Source: Hyphomicrobiales bacterium (GTDB lineage Bacteria; Pseudomonadota; Alphaproteobacteria; Rhizobiales; Xanthobacteraceae). Taken from it: a stretch of DNA of 64,000 nucleotides. This document shows, piece by piece, positions 1 through 8,599 of the stretch. The stretch spans positions 62,001 to 126,000 of the forward strand of contig JAFKKG010000018.1 in the NCBI GenBank assembly GCA_017305715.1, given 5' to 3'. The notes beneath the pieces were generated by a model, which made no database searches, had not been told where the DNA came from, and saw only the letters and a program-made list of their open reading frames with translations. A program made the position numbers and the translations under genes. How positions within the stretch are numbered: position 1 is the first letter of the stretch; the number at the start of each line of letters is the position of its first letter.

Positions 1-793
1 GATGCGATGCAAGTTCATTCGCGGCGGCAAGGGTGCCCGGCGAAAACCGGTCAACCGGCGAGGCCGGCACGAGCTGACGGGGCGTGTCCCCGATCACTTG
101 CGTGTAGGTGGCCTGGCTGATGGCAAGGGCCACTTCAGCAGCATTCAGATCGGCAAGGCCGCGGCTGAGCCGTGCATCCGCCTGCGCCGTATCGGTAGGG
201 GTTACGTCGCCGGCATCGAGGCGTTTCCGCGTCGTGCTCTGGATCTCGCGGAGCACGGCCACGTTGCTGCGCTGTGCCTCGACCAGGGCCTGGTTGGCAA
301 GAACGTTCATGTAGGCGGTGACGGCATCGAGCAGCACGCCTTGCCCGACATTGCGGAGCGCTTCCCGGCCGGAGCGAACCTGAAGTTCAGCCGCGCGAAC
401 GCTATTGGCGGTGCGGTATCCGTTGAAGAGCACCTGCGTCACGGTGACCCCGATGGTCCAGGGGCGGAGCGTCGCTCCCTGAACGGTGTTGTCGGGAAGG
501 AGATTGCGCACCACCTGAAGGCCCGCGCTCAGGCTCGCGACGATCTGCGGGCGGTAACCTGCCAGCGCCTGGGGCACGTTCTCGTCTGCGGCCCGCTGCC
601 GTGCCCGATCGGCGTTGATCTGCGGATTGGTCTGATAAGCCTTCGCCAGCGCGTCTTCGAGCGAAGCCGCGGCCGCGCCCTGCGACCCGGCAAGGAAATG
701 TGCGCCGGCTATCCAGACCGCCATTAAAAAGTGTTTGGATGCACCGTGACCAGCGAGCCATCGGCCACGGATCAACGCGACACAGCCCTTCAT
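1..793 (-). CDS. TolC-type outer-membrane efflux protein (3' end beyond window)
   Basis: Outer-membrane channel subunit of the tripartite RND pump encoded just upstream. Read on the minus strand, it opens with a basic N-terminus, a hydrophobic stretch and an alanine-rich run (GSQGAAAA, residues about 36-43), consistent with a signal peptide. The TolC-like helical repeat follows, with segments such as LAGYRPQI, VLFNGYRTAN and AVTAYMNVLANQ. ATG 793 overlaps the stop of the pump gene as ATGA, which argues for translational coupling and decides the start; an internal ATG near 724 is less likely. The coding frame runs off the left edge after about 264 residues, roughly half the family length. Family assignment is firm; the substrate is inferred from the pump. 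Confidence 0.85.
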   Translation of the reverse strand, partial: MKGCVALIRGRWLAGHGASKHFLMAVWIAGAHFLAGSQGAAAASLEDALAKAYQTNPQINADRARQRAADENVPQALAGYRPQIVASLSAGLQVVRNLLPDNTVQGATLRPWTIGVTVTQVLFNGYRTANSVRAAELQVRSGREALRNVGQGVLLDAVTAYMNVLANQALVEAQRSNVAVLREIQSTTRKRLDAGDVTPTDTAQADARLSRGLADLNAAEVALAISQATYTQVIGDTPRQLVPASPVDRFSPGTLAAANELASH

Positions 794-3700
794 TCTGCGA
801 ACCTGACCCGGCCATGATCGACAGGGGCCTGCCGCCCGCGGCGCGAGAAAATGCCGACGAGCACCGGGAACACCAGAAGGATCAACGACGGAGCGAGCAG
901 GATTCCGCCAACGAGGACCAGGGCCAGCGGGCGCTGGACCTGCGATCCGACGGCGGTCGACAGAGCTGCCGGCAACAGGCCCACGCAAGCCGCATTGCAG
1001 GTCATCATCACGGGCCTGAACCGGGTTCGGCACGCTTCCGAGAGCGCCGTGATCCGGTCGACCCCTGTTTCCACGAGCTGGTTGAAATAGGAAAGCAGAA
1101 TGATGCCCTCCATGACCGAGATGCCGAACAGGGCGATGAACCCGATAGCGGCCGAGACGCTGAAGGGCGTTCCCGTGAGAAGGAGCGCGAAAATACCGCC
1201 GATGAGCGCCATTGGAATGACGCTCAAGGTGAGCAGCGTATCGGCAAGGGATGCAAAATTGAAGTAAAGCAGGATGCTGATCAGAAGGATCGTGAGCGGC
1301 ACGATGATCTTGAGGCGCGCGATCGCATCCTGGAGATTGCCGAATTCACCGACCCATTCGAGCCGGTAGCCGGACGGCAGCTTGACTTCCTCGGCGATGC
1401 GGCGCTGGGCTTCAAGGACGGTGCCACCGAGGTCGCGTCCGCGCACGCTGAACTTGATCGGCAAATAGCGCTGCTGCTGCTCGCGATAGATGAAGGATGC
1501 GCCGGAGACGAGGCTGACCGTCGCGACTTCCTTCAACGGAACCTGCGTCACGCTGTTGGTCGCGGGGTTCTGCGCGCCGATCGTCAGGCGGTCGATGGAC
1601 TCGACGCTCTGCCGGTAACGCTCCGCCAGGCGGACAATGATGGGAAAATGCCTGTCGCTGCCGTCTTCATAGACATCGCCGGCGGCCTGCCCGCCGATTG
1701 CGGTCTGGACGGCGGCGTTGATGTCGCCGGGCGCAAGGCCATAACGGCCGGCTGCAACGCGGTCGACATCGATGCGGATGGTCGGCTGTCCGACCGAATT
1801 GAACACCGCCAGGTCGGCGATCCCGGGTACGGTCTGGAGGACCGCTTTGATTTCGTTGGCTGTCCGCGTCAGGGCGCCGAGATCGTTGCCGAACAGCTTG
1901 ATCGAATTCTCGCCCTTTACGCCCGAGACCGCCTCCTGGACGTTGTCCTGAATGTACTGGGAAAAGTTGAATTCGATGCCCGGAAACGCCTCCGTCAACT
2001 TCGCCGAGAGTTCGCGCGTCAGGGTATCCTTGTCGACACCGGCGCGCCAATCCTTCTCGGGCCGCAGCGGCGCGAAGAATTCGGCATTGAAATAACCCGT
2101 CGCATCGGTGCCATCGTCAGGGCGGCCCTGCTGCGAAACGACGGTTTCGATTTCGGGAACCTCATGGATGATCTTGCGGATGCGGTTCACATAGCCGTTG
2201 CCCTCGCTGAGCGAGATCGCCGGCGGCATGGTGGCCCGGATCCAGAGATTGCCCTCTTCGAGATGCGGCAGGAACTCAAGGCCCAGAAACCGCGTCGCCC
2301 CGATGGAAAGCACCACGACCACGGCCGTCGCGCTCAATGTCACCGCCCTGTTTTGCAGCGCAAATTCCAATACCGGCTCGTAGAGACGGCGCAGAAAGCG
2401 CACGATGAACGTCTCGGTCTCCCTTACCCGCTCGGGCAGCAGAAATGCGCTCAACGCGGGAGATACCGTGAAAGTGGCGAGCAGGCCCCCCGCGAGGGCG
2501 TAAGCATAGGTCTTGGCCATCGGGCCGAAGATGTGTCCCTCGACGCCGCTCAATGTGAACAGCGGCACGAAGCCGATGATGATGATCGCGGCCGAGAAGA
2601 AGATCGACCGGCTCACCTCGGTTGCCGAACCGAAGATGGTCGCGAGCTTGCCGGTGAAGCCTTGCACTCCGGCTCCATTGCCGTCGTGCTCGCCGCGCGA
2701 TCCTGCTTCGGCCAGATGCCGGTAGATATTCTCGACCATGATCACCGTGGCATCGACGATCAAGCCGAAATCGATGGCGCCGACCGAGAGCAGGTTCGCC
2801 GACTCGCCGCGCAGAACGAGAATCCCGATCGCAAAGAACAGCGCGAACGGAATCGTGGCCGCGACGATGAATGCGCTGCGAAGATCTCCGAGAAAAATCC
2901 ACTGGACGAAGAAGACGAGGACGATGCCGAAGACGAGATTGTGCAGCACCGTATTGGTCGTGATCTTGATCAGGTCGCTGCGGTCGTAAATCCGCTCGAT
3001 GCGCACGCCGGGCGGCAGGATATCCATGCCGTTGATGCGCTCGACCTCCGCTTCGACGCGGCGGATGGTAGGCAGGCTCTGCTGGCCGCGCCGCATCAGG
3101 ACGATGCCTTGCACGATGTCGTCATCCCGGTCCTGGCCGGCAATGCCGAGGCGCGGCTTGTTGCCCACCGTCACGTCGGCGATGTCGCTGACCCTGATGG
3201 CGTTGCCGTTGATGGAAGCCAGCATGGTATTGCGGACATCCTCGACCGAACGAATGAGCCCTACGCCGCGCACGACGGCCGATTGCGGCCCGACATCCAC
3301 CGTGTTGCCACCGACATTGATATTGCTGTTGTTCAAGACTTGCAGAACCTGAGCGAGCGTCAAGCCGTTTGCGTTGAGCCTGTTCAGGTCGATATTGACG
3401 TCGAACGTCTTGCTCTTGCCGCCCCATCCGGTGACGTCGATCACGCCGGGCACGGCGCGAAATCGCCGGGCCAGCACCCATTCCTGCAGCGTCTTCAGGT
3501 CCATCACGCTGTAGTTCGGTGGACCGACGAGCCGGTAACGGAAAATCTCGCCAATCGGGCTGGTGGGCGAAATCGTCGGCTGTGCCTGGTTGGGCAGCGG
3601 CGGCAACTGGCTGAGACGGTTCAGAACCTTCTGTTCGGCCTCCTCATATGTCAGGTCGTAAGTGAATTGCAGCTTGACGTCGGAGAGGCCAAACAGCGAG

Positions 3701-3951
3701 ATCGTGCGCATCGTCTTCAGATAAGGGACGGCGGAGACGGACGATTCAATCGGGATCGTGATGTAGCGCTCGATTTCTTCCGCCGACTGGCCGGGGCTTT
3801 GCGTGATGATATCGACGAGTGGCGGAACCGGATCGGGATAGGATTCGATGTTGAGGCGATGGAACGCGAGCCCGCCGCCGAGCAGGAGCAATCCGAACAG
3901 GGTCACGACCAGCGCCCGGAATTGCAAGGCAAGGCCAATGACCGTGTTCAT
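790..3951 (-). CDS. RND efflux pump, CzcA/CusA (heavy-metal) type
   Basis: Inner-membrane proton-driven pump of 1053 residues, the normal length for the HME branch of RND transporters. Residues 1-30 form the first membrane helix and are followed by SYPDPVPPLVDIITQSPGQS, typical of the CzcA/CusA porter domain. The fourth-helix signature reads DFGLIVDATVIMVEN (about residue 395), close to the HME consensus but with AT where zinc/cobalt pumps often have GA. The sequence therefore supports cation efflux without naming the metal. It sits between its adaptor (29 bp upstream) and a TolC gene (4-bp overlap), forming a complete tripartite operon. A two-component system diverges upstream and probably controls it. 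Confidence 0.92.
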   Translation of the reverse strand: MNTVIGLALQFRALVVTLFGLLLLGGGLAFHRLNIESYPDPVPPLVDIITQSPGQSAEEIERYITIPIESSVSAVPYLKTMRTISLFGLSDVKLQFTYDLTYEEAEQKVLNRLSQLPPLPNQAQPTISPTSPIGEIFRYRLVGPPNYSVMDLKTLQEWVLARRFRAVPGVIDVTGWGGKSKTFDVNIDLNRLNANGLTLAQVLQVLNNSNINVGGNTVDVGPQSAVVRGVGLIRSVEDVRNTMLASINGNAIRVSDIADVTVGNKPRLGIAGQDRDDDIVQGIVLMRRGQQSLPTIRRVEAEVERINGMDILPPGVRIERIYDRSDLIKITTNTVLHNLVFGIVLVFFVQWIFLGDLRSAFIVAATIPFALFFAIGILVLRGESANLLSVGAIDFGLIVDATVIMVENIYRHLAEAGSRGEHDGNGAGVQGFTGKLATIFGSATEVSRSIFFSAAIIIIGFVPLFTLSGVEGHIFGPMAKTYAYALAGGLLATFTVSPALSAFLLPERVRETETFIVRFLRRLYEPVLEFALQNRAVTLSATAVVVVLSIGATRFLGLEFLPHLEEGNLWIRATMPPAISLSEGNGYVNRIRKIIHEVPEIETVVSQQGRPDDGTDATGYFNAEFFAPLRPEKDWRAGVDKDTLTRELSAKLTEAFPGIEFNFSQYIQDNVQEAVSGVKGENSIKLFGNDLGALTRTANEIKAVLQTVPGIADLAVFNSVGQPTIRIDVDRVAAGRYGLAPGDINAAVQTAIGGQAAGDVYEDGSDRHFPIIVRLAERYRQSVESIDRLTIGAQNPATNSVTQVPLKEVATVSLVSGASFIYREQQQRYLPIKFSVRGRDLGGTVLEAQRRIAEEVKLPSGYRLEWVGEFGNLQDAIARLKIIVPLTILLISILLYFNFASLADTLLTLSVIPMALIGGIFALLLTGTPFSVSAAIGFIALFGISVMEGIILLSYFNQLVETGVDRITALSEACRTRFRPVMMTCNAACVGLLPAALSTAVGSQVQRPLALVLVGGILLAPSLILLVFPVLVGIFSRRGRQAPVDHGRVRFAE

Positions 3952-3980
3952 CGAAGCTTTCCTTTGCGAGGGCGATGCCC

Positions 3981-5222
3981 CTAGCCGCCGCTTGCGAGGC
4001 GATCCATGAAGAGGGCACCGCGCGTGACGACGTGCTCGTCCGCCGCCAGGCCGCTCAGGACCTGGATCATGGTGGCGTCGGTCAGGCCGAGCGTGACGCG
4101 CCGCGATTCGATCGACTGATCGTCGTGCACCACCCAGACCCTGGCCGTCTCGCCCTCATAGATGACGGCCTCGCGCGGAATGCCGATGGACTCCGCGTTC
4201 GCGGGACTGTCGGCATACAGGGTAACGCTTGCGAACATTTCAGGCTTCAGGAGGCCATCGTCATTCGCGACGGTGGCGCGGACCAGCATGCGCCGGGTGG
4301 TCGGGTCCAGGGCGGAGGCGATATAGTCGATCGACGCGCGATAGTCGCGGGAGGGTGCTGCCGGCACGCGAAACGAGACATTCTGCCCGATACTGACTTT
4401 CGCGACATCGGTTTCGCGAATAAAGGCCGTCAGCCAGACGGTGGAGAGATCGCCGATCACGAAGGCGGGATCGGTCGCCCCGGCATTGAGATATTGGCCC
4501 GGCCCGACCTTGCGCTGGACCACAACGCCGCCGATCGGCGCGAAGACCGGGGTATCGGCCTTGATCTGGCGCGTCTCCTGGAATGTCTCGATCTCCTCCT
4601 CCGAGCGGCCGACGATCTTGAGGCGCTTGCGAACCGCCTCGACGGCGGTCTCCGAGGAGCGCATGTCATTCTGCGCGGCAGCGAGGTCGGCCTGCGCCTG
4701 CTGCCAGTCCTTCAGGGGGACCGCTTTGCCGGCGTAGAGGTCACTGGCGCGCTTTTCGACGATCTGCGCGAGGTTCAGCTTCGAGCGCGCCGAATTCATG
4801 GTACTCAGCGCTGCGATGAGGTCGTTCAGGCCCTGGACCGTGTCGGTTGCTTCGACCACGAAAAGCGGCTGTCCCGCGACGACGGTATCGCCCGGCTTGG
4901 CCTGCAGCGACGTCACACGGCCCGCATAGGGCGAAAACACCTGCGTTGCGCGATCCTCGTTGACGGCGATCTTGCCTTCAGTGGCGAATTCCAGCCGAAA
5001 CTTTTTCCGAACAACCGGCGCCGTGGCCATGGTGCTCCATTGCGCCTGGGTCGGCCGGAACACGCCGTTGTTTCGCGACTGGCTGGACATCTCGGTGGGC
5101 AGGTCGCGCGAGGACCGGCGCTCGACGGCGTTCAACAGGACGATCCCCAGCCCGGCGGCCAGGACGCAACCGCCGACGATCGCAATCTGCGTCCGGCGCG
5201 AAAGTCGGCGCGAGACCGTCAC
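3981..5222 (-). CDS. HlyD/CzcB-type periplasmic adaptor of RND pump
   Basis: Membrane-fusion protein of 413 residues linking the RND pump to the TolC channel. A short cytoplasmic N-terminus (MTVSRRLSRR) precedes one membrane anchor, IAIVGGCVLAAGLGIVLL (residues 13-30). Then come a first lipoyl half (SPYAGRVTSLQAKPGDTV), an alpha-helical hairpin (about residues 135-215), a second lipoyl half (VFAPIGGVVVQRKVGPGQYL) and beta-barrel domains, in the CzcB/CusB order. No N-terminal heavy-metal-binding domain or His-rich tail is visible. Translation starts at GTG, overlapping the stop of the small upstream gene as GTGA, which fixes the start and suggests coupling. Confidence 0.92.
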   Translation of the reverse strand: MTVSRRLSRRTQIAIVGGCVLAAGLGIVLLNAVERRSSRDLPTEMSSQSRNNGVFRPTQAQWSTMATAPVVRKKFRLEFATEGKIAVNEDRATQVFSPYAGRVTSLQAKPGDTVVAGQPLFVVEATDTVQGLNDLIAALSTMNSARSKLNLAQIVEKRASDLYAGKAVPLKDWQQAQADLAAAQNDMRSSETAVEAVRKRLKIVGRSEEEIETFQETRQIKADTPVFAPIGGVVVQRKVGPGQYLNAGATDPAFVIGDLSTVWLTAFIRETDVAKVSIGQNVSFRVPAAPSRDYRASIDYIASALDPTTRRMLVRATVANDDGLLKPEMFASVTLYADSPANAESIGIPREAVIYEGETARVWVVHDDQSIESRRVTLGLTDATMIQVLSGLAADEHVVTRGALFMDRLASGG

Positions 5223-5509
5223 CAGTCGAGTTCCCGGTTCTGCCAGCGATAATTCTTGAGCTCGGGGATCAGTCTCCTGACGAAGGCCTCGGCTTCCGGT
5301 GACGATCCAAAGGTGGCCGGTTCGCCCTGGTTACCCGCCAGCACGACGATGTCCGCCGCCAAATCCCGCAGCGGCAGCTTGGCGCGCAGCGCGTTGATCA
5401 CCCGTTGCGCGTGCCAGCGGGTCGTGTCGCTGCCTTCCCGCAGCGCCACCACATGGATCTCTTGATCCGGAGACCGGGCGATCACGCAGACTTCTACCCG
5501 ATGTATCAT
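5219..5509 (-). CDS. Small conserved-looking protein leading the efflux operon
   Basis: A 96-residue soluble protein with no signal peptide or membrane segment. I do not recognise a named family. It is the first gene of the minus-strand efflux operon and its TGA overlaps the GTG of the adaptor gene, so it is almost certainly translated. Visible features are a basic N-terminal beta-like segment (MIHRVEVCVIA), a possible WHAQRVINALRAKL helix and an acidic C-terminus ending NYRWQNRELDW. Its position before a metal-type RND system invites a role in sensing or chaperoning, but nothing in the sequence shows metal ligands: one Cys and few His. Confidence 0.65.
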   Translation of the reverse strand: MIHRVEVCVIARSPDQEIHVVALREGSDTTRWHAQRVINALRAKLPLRDLAADIVVLAGNQGEPATFGSSPEAEAFVRRLIPELKNYRWQNRELDW

Positions 5510-5625
5510 CGCTACCCCGCGCGCGCACCAGCTCTGTCTTCATGGAAAAAACGGGGCCGGCCGAGCATCGGCCGGATGCCCAAAAAACAGCGCTGGAACC
5601 CTTGCAGCGACAGGTACATCAGCAA

Positions 5626-5643
5626 CCTTACACCAGCCTTACA
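5626..5643. promoter_or_regulatory. Direct repeat CCTTACA x2, candidate response-regulator box
   Basis: Two identical CCTTACA heptamers start at 5626 and 5637, an 11-bp period. They lie in the 217-bp gap between the divergent efflux operon and the OmpR-type regulator gene. OmpR/PhoB-family regulators usually bind tandem direct repeats spaced about 11 bp, so this is a plausible site for the adjacent regulator. That role is inferred. Confidence 0.45.
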
Positions 5644-5726
5644 GGACGCTATTTTTGTTGGGATTTTGGGCTTGTCGTGGACGTAAAAGGCCGCCAAAGC
5701 TCACCCTTGGAACAGGGCAGATATCG

Positions 5727-6413
5727 ATGCGGTTGCTGGTGGTCGAGGACAATGTCGAACTCTCGGACCTGCTGGCGCGCGGCTTGCGCCAGGCGGGCTA
5801 CGAGACCGATGTTTTCGCAACCGCCACCGAAGCCAGCGCTGCCCTGATCACGACCTCCTATGCGGCCGTGGTGCTCGATCTCGGCCTGCCGGATGAGGAC
5901 GGATTGTCCGTTCTTCGCGCGTTGCGACATCGCAAGGACCCGGTTCCGGTACTCGTGCTCACCGCGCGCGGGAGCGTAAAGGATCGTGTCCTCGGGCTTC
6001 GCAGCGGCGCCGATGATTATCTCGTCAAGCCGTTCGCCTTCGAGGAATTGCTGGCGCGGCTTGAAGCGCAGTTGCGGCGGCCCGGGCAGCAGCTCGGCAG
6101 CGTCCTTCGCATAGCCAATCTCGAGTTCGATCTGCGCGAACGCCAGGCCACCATCGCAGGGCGCCCTGAAGTGTTCTCATCCCGCGAGACCGCGGTGCTC
6201 GAACTGCTGATGCGAAGCAAGGGGCGCGTGGTGCCCAAGAAGCAGGTCGAAGACCACATCTTCGGGCTGTCGGGCGAGGTCGCGTCCAACGCCGTCGAGG
6301 TCTATGTCCACCGCCTGAGGCGGCAGCTTTCCGAGAAAGGCGCGGCGGTGACCATCCACACCATTCGCGGCGTTGGCTATTTGATTGCCGAGGAACGATG
6401 TGATCCGGTTTAA
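5727..6413 (+). CDS. OmpR-family response regulator
   Basis: A 228-residue transcription factor of the TctD/QseB type. The receiver domain (residues 1-115) has the acidic pair E7/D8, the phospho-acceptor D51 in VVLDLGLPDEDG, T79 and K101 in YLVKPFAFEE. A winged-helix DNA-binding domain (about 125-225) ends with the usual VYVHRLRRQL and IHTIRGVGYLI segments. ATG 5727 places MRLLVVED at the N-terminus as in relatives; longer in-frame extensions lack family similarity. The downstream kinase gene overlaps its 3' end. Divergence from the RND operon suggests it controls metal efflux. Confidence 0.92.
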   Translation: MRLLVVEDNVELSDLLARGLRQAGYETDVFATATEASAALITTSYAAVVLDLGLPDEDGLSVLRALRHRKDPVPVLVLTARGSVKDRVLGLRSGADDYLVKPFAFEELLARLEAQLRRPGQQLGSVLRIANLEFDLRERQATIAGRPEVFSSRETAVLELLMRSKGRVVPKKQVEDHIFGLSGEVASNAVEVYVHRLRRQLSEKGAAVTIHTIRGVGYLIAEERCDPV

Positions 6414-7803
6414 GTCGATCCTGTCGCGAATCGTTGTCCTGCACGTGATCGCGGTGGCGATCACGTCCATCCTGATGTCGCTGGCGCTCTCCTGGCTCCT
6501 GACGGTAGCCGCCAGCAATATCCACAACGAAGCCATGGAGGAGCAGGCCGAAGCCATCGCCCGCCAACTCGTGGTCGAGACGGACGACAGCTTTTCGCTC
6601 CACCTTCCACCGGACCAGCAAGGACTGTATTCGCAGCCCTATGGCCGGTATTCCTACGCCGTCGTCGGCGAAAACGACAAGGTGCTGTTCTCCTCACTGA
6701 AGGATCGCGGAGCGATCTTTCCGGTCGATCCGCGCGGCCCCGCGGTCCAGTTCATTGAGCGCAAAGCCGAGGCGCCGATTTCGGGCGCGAGCATCCGCCG
6801 CGTGATCGGCAGGCAGACCGTCTACATCCAGACGGCGGAAGACCTTTCCAATCGCGACGTGCTCACCGACGACATCGTGGCGGACTTCTACAAGAACGTG
6901 GGATGGATAACGCTGCCGATCCTCCTGATACTGCTTGCGGTCGACATCGTCATCTTCCGGCGGGCGTTGTTTCCGCTCAAGACCGCCTCGGAGATCGCCC
7001 AGCAGATCAGCCCTGCCCGGACCGATGTGCGCTTGCCGATTGCGGGATTGCCCCGGGAAGTCCGCCCGCTCGTGCAGGCCATCAACCAGGCGCTGGACCG
7101 GCTCGACCAGGGTTTCCGAAGCCAGCGCGAATTTACCGCGGACGCGGCGCATGAACTGCGGACGCCGCTCAGCGTGTTGCGGGCGCGCGTCGATATGCTT
7201 GATGGCCGGGACGATGGCGTCAAAGCCTTGAAGACGGACATCGAAGCGATGAGCCGGACTGTCGGCCAGTTGCTCGACATCGCCGAGCTGGATGCCGTCC
7301 AGCTCGGTCTCGATGAACGCGCTGACCTTCGCGCGGCCTGTGCCGAGGTACTTGAATCCGTGGTGCCGCTTGCGCTCCAGAGCGGGCATGACATCGCGCT
7401 CCTGGGCGCGAGCGGTCCTGTCTGGGTTCACGGCAACACCGAGATGATAAAGCGCGCGATCGGAAACCTTGCCGACAACGCGATCAAGCACACCCCGCCG
7501 CGTGCCGCCATCGAGTTCACGGTCGAGACAAGCGGGCTCCTCGCGGTCCGCGACCATGGGCCGGGCATTCCGGTCGAAGACCAGGAGAACATCTTTCGCC
7601 GTTTTTGGCGGCGCGATCGCAGCAAGCCGGCCAGCACGGGGCTCGGGCTGGCGATCGTCCATCGGATTGTCGAGTTGCACGGCGGCACCATCAAGATCGC
7701 CAATGGTCCCGGACGCGGGGCTGAATTCCTGATGCAGTTGCAGCCTGTCGGAACAGGACAGGCGGAACCTGACACTGATGGCCGGAGGGCCGAAGATGCC
7801 TGA
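6400..7803 (+). CDS. Sensor histidine kinase (TctE/QseC-like)
   Basis: Membrane kinase partner of the preceding regulator, 467 residues from GTG 6400. That start has GAGGAA a few bases upstream and overlaps the regulator's 3' end; a TTG at 6385 is the alternative. One membrane helix lies near residues 9-35, a periplasmic sensor domain of about 130 residues follows, then a second helix (WITLPILLILLAVDIVIF) and a HAMP-like linker. The phospho-acceptor H251 sits in DAAHELRTPLSVLR, and the ATPase domain shows NLADNAIKHT, RDHGPGIP and STGLGLAIVH. No metal-binding motif is obvious in the sensor domain, so the signal is unknown. Confidence 0.92.
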   Translation: MIRFKSILSRIVVLHVIAVAITSILMSLALSWLLTVAASNIHNEAMEEQAEAIARQLVVETDDSFSLHLPPDQQGLYSQPYGRYSYAVVGENDKVLFSSLKDRGAIFPVDPRGPAVQFIERKAEAPISGASIRRVIGRQTVYIQTAEDLSNRDVLTDDIVADFYKNVGWITLPILLILLAVDIVIFRRALFPLKTASEIAQQISPARTDVRLPIAGLPREVRPLVQAINQALDRLDQGFRSQREFTADAAHELRTPLSVLRARVDMLDGRDDGVKALKTDIEAMSRTVGQLLDIAELDAVQLGLDERADLRAACAEVLESVVPLALQSGHDIALLGASGPVWVHGNTEMIKRAIGNLADNAIKHTPPRAAIEFTVETSGLLAVRDHGPGIPVEDQENIFRRFWRRDRSKPASTGLGLAIVHRIVELHGGTIKIANGPGRGAEFLMQLQPVGTGQAEPDTDGRRAEDA

Positions 7804-8365
7804 CCCGCGCCAGCGGCTCGCATTGTTCATTGACGGCGCCTATCTCGCGAGCGCGGCGGCGGCGCTCGGGTTTGAGACTGATTTCAAGCGGCTGTTGCAG
7901 GCGTTCAGGCTGCAGGGAACGATGGTGCGCGCCGCTTATTACAGCGCGTCCGACGATCAGCCTCGTGCGCCGCTTCGGCCCCTGCTCGATTGGCTCGCCT
8001 ATAACGGCTATACGGTTTTCGGGAGAAAAATACGATCTTATCCGGGTCCGGACGGGGTCAGGAAAAAACTACCCCGCATCGAGCTGGAGATCGTGATCCA
8101 CGCCATGGATCTATCGCCTCGCATCGATCACATGATCCTCTTTTCCGCGAACGGAGATTTCCGGCGCCTGGTCGCCGCCGTGCAACGGCGCGGCGTGCGT
8201 GTAACGGTGGTCTCGACGCTGCACGCGCCAACGCTGATCGTCGCAGACGAGCTGCGAAGGCAGGCCGATGCGTTCGTGGAATTGCGGGATTTGCGCTCGA
8301 GTTTGGAGCGCCGGTCAGGCGACGCCGTCGTGCAAGGGGATGAAGGGGACGGGAAGAAAGAATGA
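7796..8365 (+). CDS. NYN-domain (LabA/DUF88-like) protein
   Basis: A 189-residue cytosolic protein of the NYN/PIN-like nuclease fold. Acidic motifs are in the expected places: ALFIDGAYL near the N-terminus, a central LPRIELEIVIHAMDL, and FSANGDF followed by RRGVRVTVV. In this family the Asp residues coordinate a metal for RNA cleavage, though many members are uncharacterised. ATG 7796 has GGAGG 8 bases upstream and overlaps the kinase stop by 8 bp, so it is probably in the same transcript as the two-component system. The link to efflux is by position only. Confidence 0.8.
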   Translation: MPDPRQRLALFIDGAYLASAAAALGFETDFKRLLQAFRLQGTMVRAAYYSASDDQPRAPLRPLLDWLAYNGYTVFGRKIRSYPGPDGVRKKLPRIELEIVIHAMDLSPRIDHMILFSANGDFRRLVAAVQRRGVRVTVVSTLHAPTLIVADELRRQADAFVELRDLRSSLERRSGDAVVQGDEGDGKKE

Positions 8366-8599
8366 CGCCTCTTGCCGCAAGCATTCAACACGGTGCCGAG
8401 GCAGTTGATCCGTTCCGGTACATCACCAGCCGGCAATTTCGGCTTTAAATCCGCTCATCCACCAGAGCCTTCTTCCGTTCCGATCGAATGGAGGCCATCC
8501 GTCACGGCGGCGGATTTGCAGCGCGATTTCCCGCGATCCCTAATTCACACTAATGCGCCGAGATAGTAATATTCCAGCGAATATGGGGAGGCTCGGGTT

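Noticed and set aside
700-3984. Very long open frame on the plus strand opposite the RND pump
   Set aside because: Highly charged, low-complexity composition typical of antisense frames in GC-rich genes; the minus strand has clear RND motifs.
3975-5252. 425-codon plus-strand frame opposite the adaptor gene
   Set aside because: Antisense shadow; no family motif, while the minus strand is an unmistakable HlyD-type protein.
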